NCBI RefSeq assembly: GCF_001563285.1
Contig: NZ_CP005188.1
Location: 2,423,501 to 2,487,500 of the forward strand
Direction of reading: 5' to 3'
Source of the DNA: Sphingobium sp. MI1205
GTDB taxonomy: Bacteria; Pseudomonadota; Alphaproteobacteria; Sphingomonadales; Sphingomonadaceae
DNA length: 64,000 nucleotides
How positions within the stretch are numbered: position 1 is the first letter of the stretch; the number at the start of each line of letters is the position of its first letter. The position numbers and the translations under genes are program-made. Below are positions 16,835-25,865 of this stretch, in pieces. Under the pieces are notes generated by a model that was given only the letters and a program-made list of their open reading frames with translations, was not told where the DNA came from and searched no databases.

Positions 16835-17965
16835 GTGACCTCTCCCCTCGCCGGTTTCCCCCCTTCTCAAATCCGTCGTCTCGTCGTCAAGATCGGGTCA
16901 GCCTTGCTTGTCGATCCGGCTGGCGAGGTGCGCGAAGCATGGCTGCGCACACTGATCGAGGACATCGCTACTCGAAAGATCGCCGGGCAACAGATCATCA
17001 TCGTGTCGTCAGGCGCAATCGCGCTAGGCGCCCGAAGGCTGAAGCTCCCCAAGGGCGGACGGGGCAGCCTGGAGGATGCGCAGGCCGCTGCCGCTACCGG
17101 ACAGATCGCATTGTCGCAATGCTGGGCGCACCTGCTGCAGGAAAAGGGCATAACGGCGGCGCAGATGCTGGTAACGTTGGACGATCTTGAGCATCGGCGC
17201 CGCTACCTCAATGCTTCGGCGACCCTGGAGCGTCTGATGGCGCTGGACGTTGTGCCTGTCGTCAACGAGAATGACAGCGTGGCTACCGCCGAGATCCGTT
17301 TTGGCGATAATGACCGGCTGGCGGCGCGTATCGGACAGGCGGCACGGGCCGACGCGGTCGTGCTCCTTTCCGACGTCGATGGGCTTTACACCGCGAACCC
17401 GCATGTCGATGCGAGCGCCATGTTGATTGAGACAATTGAGCGCATCGATGCGCAGATCACGGCAATGGCCGACAGTGGCTCCGCTTCCGGCATGGGATCG
17501 GGCGGCATGACATCCAAGATCGAGGCGGCACGCATCGCGACCGGCGCAGGTGCGCATCTGGCGATCATTTCCGGCAATGTGGATAGTCCCCTGTCCCACT
17601 GGAGCAACGGCGGACGAGGATCAATCTTCCTGGCAGCGCCTGCAAAACGGGCGCGTAAGGGGTGGCTCGCTGGCCGACTGACGGTACGCGGACAGATCGT
17701 CGTCGATGCAGGCGCTGAAAAAGCGCTAGGGCGCGGCAACAGCCTGCTGCCTGCGGGGGTAGCCAGGATTGAGGGCACCTTCGCGCGTGGCGATGTCGTC
17801 GATATCGTCGGACCGGAAGGGCAAGTTATAGCGCGCGGCCTAAGCGAATATGACAGCGAAGAAGCCGCGCTGGTTGCAGGCAAGCGCAGCGAGGATATCG
17901 CTACATTACTGGGCCATTTGCCGCGTTCCGTGCTGGTCCATCGCGATCATATGGCGATGGTCTGA
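16835..17965 (+). CDS. proB: Glutamate 5-kinase
   Basis: Phosphorylates glutamate in the first step of proline synthesis; 376 residues from a GTG at 16835. The amino-acid-kinase domain shows VVKIGSALLV (about 18-27), SSGAIALG, the NENDSVAT motif and a glycine-rich MGSGGMTSKIEAA loop. A PUA domain occupies the C-terminus (about 280-355). proA is not in the window. The next gene begins 6 bases after the stop, implying co-transcription. Confidence 0.95.
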   Translation: MTSPLAGFPPSQIRRLVVKIGSALLVDPAGEVREAWLRTLIEDIATRKIAGQQIIIVSSGAIALGARRLKLPKGGRGSLEDAQAAAATGQIALSQCWAHLLQEKGITAAQMLVTLDDLEHRRRYLNASATLERLMALDVVPVVNENDSVATAEIRFGDNDRLAARIGQAARADAVVLLSDVDGLYTANPHVDASAMLIETIERIDAQITAMADSGSASGMGSGGMTSKIEAARIATGAGAHLAIISGNVDSPLSHWSNGGRGSIFLAAPAKRARKGWLAGRLTVRGQIVVDAGAEKALGRGNSLLPAGVARIEGTFARGDVVDIVGPEGQVIARGLSEYDSEEAALVAGKRSEDIATLLGHLPRSVLVHRDHMAMV

Positions 17966-17971
17966 GATTCT

Positions 17972-18886
17972 ATGAATTTGCGCATTGCAATGACCGGCGC
18001 GACGGGATTCGTCGGCGCTGAGACGCTTAATCAGGCGTTGGAAGCAGGCCATCACGTGACCGCAATCACGCGCAAGGCACAACCGCCGCGTGGACGGCTG
18101 AAATGGGTGCCGGGCTCACTTGAGAATCGCGCGGCGTTGAATACGCTGGTGCGGGATGCCGACGTCGTGATCCACATCGCGGGGGTTGTTAACGCGACTA
18201 ATCGCGATGGTTTCGAAGCAGGAAATGCCCGCGGCACGATGGCGGTAATCGACGCCATGCGGCAGCGCGGCGTGCGAAGGCTCGTCCATGTGTCTTCGCT
18301 CGCAGCGCGCGAGCCCAAACTGTCCGACTATGGATGGTCCAAGGGTTTGGCCGAGCGGCATGTGAAAGCGAGCGGATTGGATTGGACGATCGTAAGGCCG
18401 CCCGCAATTTACGGGCCCGGCGATCGCGAAATGCTGGAGCTGTTCCGAATGGCCAAGCGCGGCGTCATGCTGCTGCCCCCGGGCGGACGGCTTTCACTGA
18501 TTGAGGTGAGCGATCTGGCGCGGCTGCTGCTGGTGCTTGCACGCGAGAAGGAAATTAGCCTCGCCCACTGTTATGAAGCTGATGACGGCACGCCCGGCGG
18601 CTGGGACCATCTGGAGTTCGGTCAGGCGATCGGCCGCGCGCTGGGTCGCCCCGTCAAGACCTTCGCCACTCCAAATTGGGCGCTGGGCCTAGGCGCCCGG
18701 CTGGACCGGGTGCTGCGAGGCAAGGGCGCGAAATTGACCCAGGATCGCGTCAACTATTTCTGCCATCCCGACTGGGTTGTGACCAAGCGCAAGCAGCCGC
18801 CAATGAAGCTCTGGACGCCAAAGGTCGCGACAGAGGATGGGCTGAAAGCGACGGTGGAAGCCTATCGGGCAAAAGGATGGCTGTAG
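17972..18886 (+). CDS. Extended-SDR NAD(P)-dependent epimerase/dehydratase family protein
   Basis: A 304-residue Rossmann-fold protein. The dinucleotide motif is GATGFVG (residues 9-15), VSSLAA provides the catalytic Ser region, and YGWSK is the YxxxK active site (about 119-123). RPPAIYGPGD follows, as in UDP-sugar epimerases and NDUFA9-like proteins. It lies 6 bases after proB and so is probably co-transcribed with it, and is tail-to-tail with cvpA. The substrate is unknown. Confidence 0.88.
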   Translation: MNLRIAMTGATGFVGAETLNQALEAGHHVTAITRKAQPPRGRLKWVPGSLENRAALNTLVRDADVVIHIAGVVNATNRDGFEAGNARGTMAVIDAMRQRGVRRLVHVSSLAAREPKLSDYGWSKGLAERHVKASGLDWTIVRPPAIYGPGDREMLELFRMAKRGVMLLPPGGRLSLIEVSDLARLLLVLAREKEISLAHCYEADDGTPGGWDHLEFGQAIGRALGRPVKTFATPNWALGLGARLDRVLRGKGAKLTQDRVNYFCHPDWVVTKRKQPPMKLWTPKVATEDGLKATVEAYRAKGWL

Positions 18887-18887
18887 C

Positions 18888-19397
18888 CTAGTCTATGGGC
18901 TTTCGAGAGCGGCGCTCTGCGACGAATTCGCTAATCGCCTGACCGCTCGCGTTGAGCAGGGGATAGGTACGGGCGTCGGACAGCCAGTCCGGGCGGCGGG
19001 CCGCGCTGCCATAGAACGTGTCGTAGACCAAGCTGAACGCGAGGAAGACGAGCGTCGCGCCGATCAGCCCCTTGACCGCTCCGAACCCGCCGCCTAGGAC
19101 CCGGTCCACAGGGCCGAGAACCGACTGGCGCGTGCGGCGGCCGATGGCGTGGGCGAGGAGCTTGCCTGCGCTGAAGGTGATGCCGAAAACAAGAAGGAAT
19201 GCAAGAATTGCAGCGCCGCTATCAGTTCCTACGAAGGGGGTGAGCAGTTCGGTGGCGGAGCTGTGGAAAAGGCGGATGGCGAAGATGCCGAGCACCCAGG
19301 CGATCAGCGATAATGTTTCGGATACGAAACCATTAAGCAGGCCCAGGACGGCGCAGCCGCCGATGGCGAGCAGGACGAGGATGTCGACGGCGTTCAT
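18888..19397 (-). CDS. cvpA: CvpA family membrane protein
   Basis: A 169-residue inner-membrane protein with four hydrophobic helices, the first running from MNAVDILVLLAIGG. Loops such as FVSETLSLIAWVLG and the conserved RVLGGGFGAVKGLI segment (about 98-112) identify CvpA. Homologues are linked to colicin V production, envelope homeostasis and biofilm formation. I start at the ATG at 19397, 10 bases after the radA stop; the longer frame would overlap radA. It is the second gene of a radA-cvpA unit. Confidence 0.88.
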   Translation of the reverse strand: MNAVDILVLLAIGGCAVLGLLNGFVSETLSLIAWVLGIFAIRLFHSSATELLTPFVGTDSGAAILAFLLVFGITFSAGKLLAHAIGRRTRQSVLGPVDRVLGGGFGAVKGLIGATLVFLAFSLVYDTFYGSAARRPDWLSDARTYPLLNASGQAISEFVAERRSRKPID

Positions 19398-19407
19398 GGA
19401 CGCCGGG

Positions 19408-20775
19408 CTATCCGCGCCCGAGCATCTGGTCAACCAGCTGGCTTAATCCCCGGTAGCCGCTGACGGCGATCCCCTGCACCCCATCGGCAACGGCCGCCGG
19501 GACATTGGCGCGCTCGAAGCCCAGCTTTGCGGCTTCCCGCAGACGCAGCGGAGCGTGAGCGACCGGCCGGATTTCCCCCGACAGGGCGATTTCCCCGAAG
19601 AGGACAAGGTCAGCGGGCACGGGCCGTTCCGCGAGGGCAGAGATGAGAGCGGCGGCGACTGCGAGGTCAGCGGCAGGATCGGACAGACGATAGCCGCCCG
19701 CGACGTTCAGGTAAACTTCGCAGGTCGAGAAGCTGAGGCCGCAACGCGCTTCCAGCACCGCAAGGACCATGGCGAGACGGCCGCTGTCCCAACCAACCAC
19801 GGCCCTGCGCGGGGTGGCCCCACTGGACAGGCGAACGACCAGCGCCTGAATTTCGACCAGAACCGGACGAGTACCCTCAAGCGCAGGAAAGACCGTTGCG
19901 CCCGTTACGTTTTCGTCACGATGCGTCAGGAACAGCGCGGAAGGGTTCGCGACCTCCTCAAGCCCTTCGGCCACCATCGCGAAAACGCCAATTTCGTCGG
20001 TGCCGCCGAAGCGATTCTTGCTGGCGCGCAGGATTCGATATTGGTGACTGCGCTCCCCTTCGAAGCTCAACACCGTATCGACCATATGTTCGAGGACGCG
20101 AGGCCCGGCGATGCTGCCGTCCTTGGTCACATGGCCGACCAGAATGACGGCGGTGCCCCGTTGCTTGGCGAAGCGGATCAGTTCCTGCGACGAGGCGCGG
20201 ACCTGGCTGACGGTGCCCGGCGCGCCTTCGATCAGGTCGCTGTGCATCGTCTGGATAGAATCGATGACGAGCAGTGCGGGAGGATCCCCCTCCCCCAAGG
20301 TGGTCAATATGTCGCGGACGGAGGTTGCGCTGGCAAGCTGAACCGGCGCGGAGCCAAGGCCCAAACGCTGGGCGCGCAGACGGACCTGGTCGGCGGCTTC
20401 CTCACCGCTGATATAAGCGACGGAAAGGCCGCGCGCGGCAATGCGGGCGGCAGCCTGAAGCAACAGGGTGGATTTGCCGATGCCGGGGTCGCCGCCGATC
20501 AGGGTCGCCGAACCGGGAACGATCCCTCCGCCCAGCGCCCGGTCGAACTCGGCGATGCCGGTGCTGGTGCGCGGCGGCAGTTCGACCTGGGTATCCAGGC
20601 CGACGAGCGTCAGCGCGCGCCCACCGCTTTGCAGGTCATGTCGGGCCGAGAAGATCGTCTCTCCCGCCTCTTCGATGATGCTGTTCCATTCGCCGCAATC
20701 ATCGCACTGGCCCTGCCAGCGAGAAGAGAGCGTGCCGCATTGCTGGCAGACGAATTTGCGCTTTGCCTTTGCCAT
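19408..20775 (-). CDS. radA: DNA repair protein RadA
   Basis: A RecA-like ATPase that promotes branch migration in recombination; 455 residues. It has an N-terminal four-Cys zinc finger (CQQC...CDDC, residues 10-30), Walker A GGDPGIGKST (about 93-102), Walker B LLVIDSIQ, the RadA-specific KNRFG motif (about 250-254) and a C-terminal Lon-protease-like domain (VYLNVAGGYRLSDP). The length is normal. Very long ORFs on the opposite strand here are shadows of its GC-rich codons. Confidence 0.96.
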   Translation of the reverse strand: MAKAKRKFVCQQCGTLSSRWQGQCDDCGEWNSIIEEAGETIFSARHDLQSGGRALTLVGLDTQVELPPRTSTGIAEFDRALGGGIVPGSATLIGGDPGIGKSTLLLQAAARIAARGLSVAYISGEEAADQVRLRAQRLGLGSAPVQLASATSVRDILTTLGEGDPPALLVIDSIQTMHSDLIEGAPGTVSQVRASSQELIRFAKQRGTAVILVGHVTKDGSIAGPRVLEHMVDTVLSFEGERSHQYRILRASKNRFGGTDEIGVFAMVAEGLEEVANPSALFLTHRDENVTGATVFPALEGTRPVLVEIQALVVRLSSGATPRRAVVGWDSGRLAMVLAVLEARCGLSFSTCEVYLNVAGGYRLSDPAADLAVAAALISALAERPVPADLVLFGEIALSGEIRPVAHAPLRLREAAKLGFERANVPAAVADGVQGIAVSGYRGLSQLVDQMLGRG

Positions 20776-20982
20776 CCAGAAACTCTTTTCATGTTCCGCC
20801 GGAGGCGAGGCGTCTCAACTTCCGCCAACCGGAAGATGCCGGTATGGCGGGAGGATGCGAACGTTTCAAGAACAAAGAGCAGGATGCACCTATCAGGAAG
20901 CAGTCCGGTTCCAACCGGCCATAAGTTGCAAAGGGGCGGGAGAGCGCTGGAAACTGATCGCGATGTGGCGCATTGTTTCGCC

Positions 20983-21678
20983 ATGAAGCCTATTCGCGTT
21001 GCCAGCTACAATATCCGCAAAGCCATCGGCACCGACCGCCGACGAAGTCCCGAACGGGTGCTGGAGGTACTGTCAGAAGTCGATGCCGACATTATCGCCC
21101 TGCAGGAAGCTGACCGGCGGTTTGGCGTCCGATCAGCGGCCATACCGCCGTGGCTGCTGGAGGCCGCCAGTCCCTACAAGCCGGTGCCGCTCAATGTACA
21201 GGCAGATTCGATGGGCTGGCACGGCAACGCCATTCTGGTGCGCAAGGAATCCGACATAGGCGTGCATGACATATTGCACCTGCCCTGTCTGGAGCCGCGC
21301 GGCGCGATCATGGCGGAAGTCACGCTGCGCAACGCAAAGATGCGGATTTTCGGCATGCATCTGGACCTTTCGGGTCTGTGGCGGCGCAAGCAGGCGGCAG
21401 CTGTGATCCATGCAGCGGGGCTGCGCGACGCGATGCCGACGGTGCTGATGGGAGATTTGAACGAATGGAGCGCGGGGCGCGGATGCCTGGCGGATTTCGC
21501 TCGCCATTATGATTTCGCACCTTGTGGACGGAGTTTCCATGCGCAACGGCCGGTGGCGCAACTGGACCGGATCATGCACTGCGCGAAGTTGAAACTGGTG
21601 GATTGCGGGGCGCATGACAGCGCGGCGGCGCGCAAGGCGTCGGACCACCTGCCGATCTGGGCCGAGTTCCAGCTATGA
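20983..21678 (+). CDS. Endonuclease/exonuclease/phosphatase (EEP) family hydrolase
   Basis: A metal-dependent phosphodiester or phosphomonoester hydrolase fold of 231 residues from the ATG at 20983. Motifs are RVASYNIRKA (catalytic Asn), LQEADRR (metal-binding Glu), GMHLDLS, MGDLNEW (the paired Asp/Asn) and the C-terminal SDHLPIW with the catalytic Asp-His. No signal peptide is visible. It ends 17 bases before the patatin-like gene, so both may act on lipids or be merely co-transcribed. Nuclease and lipid-phosphatase activities are both possible. Confidence 0.88.
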   Translation: MKPIRVASYNIRKAIGTDRRRSPERVLEVLSEVDADIIALQEADRRFGVRSAAIPPWLLEAASPYKPVPLNVQADSMGWHGNAILVRKESDIGVHDILHLPCLEPRGAIMAEVTLRNAKMRIFGMHLDLSGLWRRKQAAAVIHAAGLRDAMPTVLMGDLNEWSAGRGCLADFARHYDFAPCGRSFHAQRPVAQLDRIMHCAKLKLVDCGAHDSAAARKASDHLPIWAEFQL

Positions 21679-21694
21679 CGGGGATGCTCGCCAC

Positions 21695-24088
21695 ATGAAG
21701 GAACGCGAACTGCGCCTTGCGCTGGTCTGCTATGGGGGGATCAGCCTGGCGGTCTACATGCACGGCATCACCAAGGAGATTTGGCGGCTGGCACGGGCAA
21801 GTCGCGGTTTCCATGACGGAACGACCAGCGGCAACAGCAGCGAGGCCGTATATCGCAAGCTGCTGGAAGATCTGGAGGCGGCGAGCGGCATTCGTCTGCG
21901 TGTAATGCCCGACATTATTGCCGGGGCGAGCGCGGGCGGCATCAACGGCATATTTTTGGCGCAAGCGCTCGAGACCGGCCAGTCACTGGAACCGCTGACC
22001 GACCTGTGGCTGGAAAATGCCGATGTGGAGCAGTTGCTGGACCCTGACGCCCGGCCCGCCCGGCGGATCACCAAATTCTGGGCAACCCCGCTCGTCTGGA
22101 TGGCGGCGCGGCATCCCGGCGATACGGTAGAGCGCACGGTCGCCCCCAACACGCGCGAGGAGGTGCGGCACAAGCTGTCCAATTTCATCCGATCGCGCTG
22201 GTTCGAGCCTCCTTTTGGCGGCGAAATATTCACCGCGATGATCCTGGATGCGTTCGACGCCATGGAAAAGGCCGAACGCGGACCGCCTTTGTTGCCGGAA
22301 GGACATCCGCTGGACCTGTTCGTCACGGTCACCGATTTCGAAGGGCACCCGCAAAGCCTTAATCTCAACAGCCCGCCCCAAGTGGTGGAGACAGAGCATC
22401 GGCTGTCGATCGGCTTTCGCGCGCGGGGTCGGGGCGATCGGATCTTTGCCGATCCGGCCGAACTGGTCTTTGCCGCGCGGGCGACGGCGAGCTTCCCCGG
22501 CGCATTCCCGCCCTTCACCGTGCGCGAACTGGACAAGGTGCTCAAACGCCGTCATCGCGCCTGGCCGACGCGCGATGCGTTTCTGGCCCATGCCTTGCCA
22601 CGGCATGCCGCGCGGGGAACGGCGGAGGACGCCGTGCTGATCGACGGTTCGGTTCTGGCCAACGCCCCCTTTGCCCAGGCGATCGGGGCGCTGCGCAACC
22701 GGCCGTCGCGACGCGAGGTTGACCGGCGGTTCGTCTATATCGATCCCAAGCCCGGCCACCGGTCCGTCCGGCTCAACCGTGAAGGCGACCAGCAGGAGGA
22801 GGCAACAGGAGAGAATGCCCCGCTGCCGGGATTTTTTCGCACCATATTCGGCGCCCTGAGCGACATTCCGCGCGAACAGCCGATCCGCGACAATCTGGAC
22901 GCGATCGACCGCCATTCCTCCCGTATCCGCAGGGTGGTGCGCATTTTGAACGCGCTGCGGCCGGGCATCGAGGCGGAAGTCGAAAGCGCGATGGGCGGCA
23001 TGCTGTTTCTGGACCGCCCCACCGCGGCGCGGCTTTCCGCCTGGCGGGCCAAGGCGCAGCAGCGCGCGGCCAATTCAGCGGGCTTCGCCTTTCCCGCTTA
23101 TGGGCATTTGAAACTGTCGGGCATTGTCGAGGATCTTGCCGCCCTGCTTTTTCGCCTGAGCGATGAAGAAAGCCCCTTGATGCGCGAAAATTACCGGCAG
23201 GCGCTCTGGTCGCATGTCCGGGCGATCGGCGCGGATCGGTTGACCGAGGATGTCGGGCCGGGTTCACCGCCCGTGCTGTTCTTCCGCACCCACGATCTTT
23301 CCTTTCGTATCCGGCGGCTGCGTTTCCTGACGCGGCGGCTGGCCGATACGCTGGAGGTGGGGTCGCAGGAAGGCGATGCGGCCGTCCAGAAGATGCATGA
23401 CGCCATATATGAGGCGTTGGCCCATTACACCGAGTGTGAGGGCACGGATTTCTACAATGGCGCGATCCGGTCGGCTGCGAAGGAATTGCCCAACAATCCT
23501 GCGGCGGCATTGGACGCCATCGCGCAGGCGCGAGGCCTGGATGAGCGAGACGGCACGGCGGACATGATGCTGGCGGATGCGCTGGCCGGGCTGCCCAAGG
23601 GGGAGCGGCGCACCATGCTGCTCGCCTATCTCGGCTTTCCCTTTTACGACATCGCGACCCTACCGTTGCTTCAGGGCCACGCCATGGATGAATATGATCC
23701 GGTGAAGGTGGACCGGATTTCGCCAGAGGATTGCAGCGCTATCCGCTCCGGCGGGGCAGAGGCGACGTTAAAGGGGATAGAATTCAATAACTTCGGCGCG
23801 TTCTTTAGCAGGGCTTACCGTGAGAATGACTATTTATGGGGACGCCTTCATGGTGTCGAACGCCTGCTGGATATCGTAATTTCCGCATTGCCCGCAGCAA
23901 GCCGCCTTCCCGAAGAGAGCGTGCGCGCCTATAGGCAAGCCGCATTCATGGCGATTCTCGATGAAGAGGAACAGCGACTGCCGCATGTCGCTGATCTAAT
24001 TGCCATATTGCGGGAGGAAATCGGTGGGCACACGGGTGGGACTGTTTCCATTGGTGATGATGCTGACGCTGACGGCGGGTTGCCGTGA
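21695..24088 (+). CDS. Large patatin-like protein (DUF3376/TIGR03607 type)
   Basis: A predicted serine lipid acyl-hydrolase of 797 residues from the ATG at 21695. The N-terminal patatin domain has the oxyanion-hole glycines in LVCYGGISLAVYMHG (10-24), the nucleophile in GASAG (Ser79, in IIAGASAGGING), and the dyad aspartate in IDGS (D317), a DGS rather than the more usual DGA/DGG. The remaining ~450 residues match the long C-terminal region of the patatin-related family. No signal peptide is visible, so it is probably cytosolic. A lipoprotein gene overlaps its 3' end by 65 bases. Substrate is unknown. Confidence 0.86.
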   Translation: MKERELRLALVCYGGISLAVYMHGITKEIWRLARASRGFHDGTTSGNSSEAVYRKLLEDLEAASGIRLRVMPDIIAGASAGGINGIFLAQALETGQSLEPLTDLWLENADVEQLLDPDARPARRITKFWATPLVWMAARHPGDTVERTVAPNTREEVRHKLSNFIRSRWFEPPFGGEIFTAMILDAFDAMEKAERGPPLLPEGHPLDLFVTVTDFEGHPQSLNLNSPPQVVETEHRLSIGFRARGRGDRIFADPAELVFAARATASFPGAFPPFTVRELDKVLKRRHRAWPTRDAFLAHALPRHAARGTAEDAVLIDGSVLANAPFAQAIGALRNRPSRREVDRRFVYIDPKPGHRSVRLNREGDQQEEATGENAPLPGFFRTIFGALSDIPREQPIRDNLDAIDRHSSRIRRVVRILNALRPGIEAEVESAMGGMLFLDRPTAARLSAWRAKAQQRAANSAGFAFPAYGHLKLSGIVEDLAALLFRLSDEESPLMRENYRQALWSHVRAIGADRLTEDVGPGSPPVLFFRTHDLSFRIRRLRFLTRRLADTLEVGSQEGDAAVQKMHDAIYEALAHYTECEGTDFYNGAIRSAAKELPNNPAAALDAIAQARGLDERDGTADMMLADALAGLPKGERRTMLLAYLGFPFYDIATLPLLQGHAMDEYDPVKVDRISPEDCSAIRSGGAEATLKGIEFNNFGAFFSRAYRENDYLWGRLHGVERLLDIVISALPAASRLPEESVRAYRQAAFMAILDEEEQRLPHVADLIAILREEIGGHTGGTVSIGDDADADGGLP

Positions 24089-24518
24089 TGCGTCCGGCGA
24101 TGCCGTGTCCGCCGACAATGCCGTTGCGCCCCCTCCCGTGGTTTCCTTCAACGCGATAGAGGGCGAATCGATCGAGGTGGTCGCCGCACGGCAGCGGCCT
24201 TCTCCAGAAGTCACCGTGCGGGCGCAGCCTGCGCCGATGAACTCGCTTGACCTTCCTCCTTCCCCGGACGCCGTGCAGCCGCTGCCCTTCCCGCAGGAAG
24301 TCACCAGTTTCATGGTGGATCGCGACGGATGCGACCATTTCCGGGGCGAGGAACCCTATGACAGCGAGCGCCGTGTGTTCCTGATCGAAAATATCGCCGA
24401 ACTATGCACCGGCACCGATGCGAAGCTGGCGATGTTGCGGCGGCGCTATGCCGGCGATGCGGCTGTCATCGCGGCTCTGCATGGCTATGAAGATCATATC
24501 GAAGCCAGGCCGCAGTGA
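24024..24518 (+). CDS. Small lipoprotein
   Basis: A 164-residue product from the GTG at 24024. The start is chosen because GGGAGG (24012-24017) lies six bases upstream and the leader then becomes a perfect lipoprotein signal: a hydrophobic core followed by LTAGC, with the lipidated cysteine at position 20. An ATG at 24000 is in frame but has no such site. The mature part is Pro/Val-rich at first, then has two cysteines (in DGCDHF and ELCTG) in a compact domain. It overlaps the patatin gene in another frame. No family is recognised. Confidence 0.75.
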   Translation: MGTRVGLFPLVMMLTLTAGCRDASGDAVSADNAVAPPPVVSFNAIEGESIEVVAARQRPSPEVTVRAQPAPMNSLDLPPSPDAVQPLPFPQEVTSFMVDRDGCDHFRGEEPYDSERRVFLIENIAELCTGTDAKLAMLRRRYAGDAAVIAALHGYEDHIEARPQ

Positions 24519-24527
24519 TCCGCCCGA

Positions 24528-24818
24528 TCAGGCGAGCAACGCGTCGATCGCCTTAGCCATGTCGATGTCACGGCGGGAAAGCCCGCCCGCATCATGCGTC
24601 GTCAGGGTGATATCGACCCGATTATAGACGTTGGACCATTCGGGATGATGGTTCGCCTGTTCGGCGAGCAGCGCAACACGCGCCATGAAACCGAAGGCGG
24701 CGTTGAAATCGGCGAAGACAAAGCGGCGACGAATGCCTTCCGGCTCCGCTATCGCCGTCCATTCGGGGAGATCGGCCAGTTCCCGATCTCGTTCTTCCCC
24801 GGACAGTTTACCAATCAT
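24528..24818 (-). CDS. phhB: 4a-hydroxytetrahydrobiopterin dehydratase (PCD/DCoH)
   Basis: Recycles the pterin cofactor of aromatic amino-acid hydroxylases. The 96-residue protein has the complete family signature, ANHHPEW..VYN.V...L.TH..GG, spanning about residues 54-80, with the catalytic histidines in NHHPEW. Length is normal. It is convergent with the lipoprotein gene (9-base gap) and divergent from the zincin gene. No phenylalanine hydroxylase gene is in this window. Confidence 0.93.
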   Translation of the reverse strand: MIGKLSGEERDRELADLPEWTAIAEPEGIRRRFVFADFNAAFGFMARVALLAEQANHHPEWSNVYNRVDITLTTHDAGGLSRRDIDMAKAIDALLA

Positions 24819-24858
24819 GGCCCTATCCTCATATTATTGTTTCGCCTATGTCGCAGCC

Positions 24859-25266
24859 ATGTCCGACAATGGTCAACCCCTTCTTTTGCCGCCAACGCGC
24901 GCCCGGATCGAAAGCCTGGCGCTGGAGGCTTTGTCGCGGCTGCCCGATCCGTTCCGGTCACATCTGTCCAACGTCGCCCTCTTCGTTGAGGAATTCGCCG
25001 ATGAACAGATATTGAAGGAAATGGAGATCGACGACCCGTTCGGCCTCACCGGCCTTTACAGCGGCCGTCCGATCGGGGAACCGGTGCAGACCGGAGACAG
25101 CCCGCCGACGGTGCATCTGTTCCGCAGGCCGCTGCTGGATGAATGGGTGGAGACGGGCGTGCCGCTGGATGCGCTGATCACCCATGTGGTGGTGCATGAG
25201 ATCGGCCATCATTTCGGCCTATCCGATGTGGACATGCAGGTTCTGGAGGACATGGTCGCACCATGA
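24859..25266 (+). CDS. Minimal zincin-like metallopeptidase family protein
   Basis: A 135-residue protein with the zinc motif HEIGHHFGLSD (from H113): HExxH, the third ligand position and the downstream Asp of the short Acinetobacter-type 'metallopeptidase family' zincins (PF06262). The rest of the protein (PFRSHLSNVALFVEE, LTGLYSG) also fits. It is cytosolic with no signal. The stop overlaps the ccmA start (ATGA), a recurrent neighbour arrangement in sphingomonads by my recollection. No natural substrate is known for the family. Confidence 0.88.
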   Translation: MSDNGQPLLLPPTRARIESLALEALSRLPDPFRSHLSNVALFVEEFADEQILKEMEIDDPFGLTGLYSGRPIGEPVQTGDSPPTVHLFRRPLLDEWVETGVPLDALITHVVVHEIGHHFGLSDVDMQVLEDMVAP

Positions 25267-25865
25267 GCGATGCGGCGCTGTGCCTGTCGGGCATTGCCTG
25301 CGCGCGCGGCGGGCGACTGCTGTTCAGGGGGGTGGACCTGACGCTGGAACCGGGCGGAAGCGCACTGCTGCGCGGACCCAATGGCATCGGCAAGTCGAGC
25401 CTGATGCGGATCTGCGCCGGGCTGCTACGACCGGTGGCCGGCACGATCGAGCGGCGCGGACGGATCGCGCTGGCCGACGAACGGCTTGCGCTGGACATGG
25501 AGGACAGGTTGCAGACGGCGCTGGGCTTCTGGGCGCGGCTGGATGGCGCTGATCCGGAGACGCTGGACCGGGCGATGGACGCCATGGCGCTGGCACCGAT
25601 CCGCGACATACCGGTGCGGATGCTGTCGACCGGGCAGCGCAAACGCGCCTCCCTGGCGCGAGTGATTGCCGGTGGCGCGCCGCTGTGGCTGCTGGACGAG
25701 CCGGGGAACGGGCTGGACGACGCGTCGCTCGCGCTGCTGGGCGCGGCGGTGGAGGCGCATCTGGCGACGGGGGGGGTCGTCGTGGCGGCGTCGCATCAGC
25801 CGTTGCCGATGGCAGCTCCCGTGACCATCGCGCTTGCCGATTATCTGGCAAAGGATGCTGCGTGA
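25263..25865 (+). CDS. ccmA: Cytochrome c biogenesis heme exporter ATPase CcmA
   Basis: The ABC ATPase of the CcmABCD system that frees heme-bound CcmE during cytochrome c maturation (System I). The 200-residue protein has Walker A GPNGIGKSS (about 38-46), the ABC signature in the short CcmA form MLSTGQRKRASLA (about 120-132), and Walker B LWLLDEPGNGLD. It overlaps the genes on both sides by four bases, so it is in one translationally coupled unit with the zincin and ccmB genes. Confidence 0.94.
   Translation: MSDAALCLSGIACARGGRLLFRGVDLTLEPGGSALLRGPNGIGKSSLMRICAGLLRPVAGTIERRGRIALADERLALDMEDRLQTALGFWARLDGADPETLDRAMDAMALAPIRDIPVRMLSTGQRKRASLARVIAGGAPLWLLDEPGNGLDDASLALLGAAVEAHLATGGVVVAASHQPLPMAAPVTIALADYLAKDAA

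Noticed and set aside
19555..20982. Very long open frame opposite radA, running into the EEP hydrolase gene
   Set aside because: Antisense of radA codons; only the part from the ATG at 20983 has family motifs.
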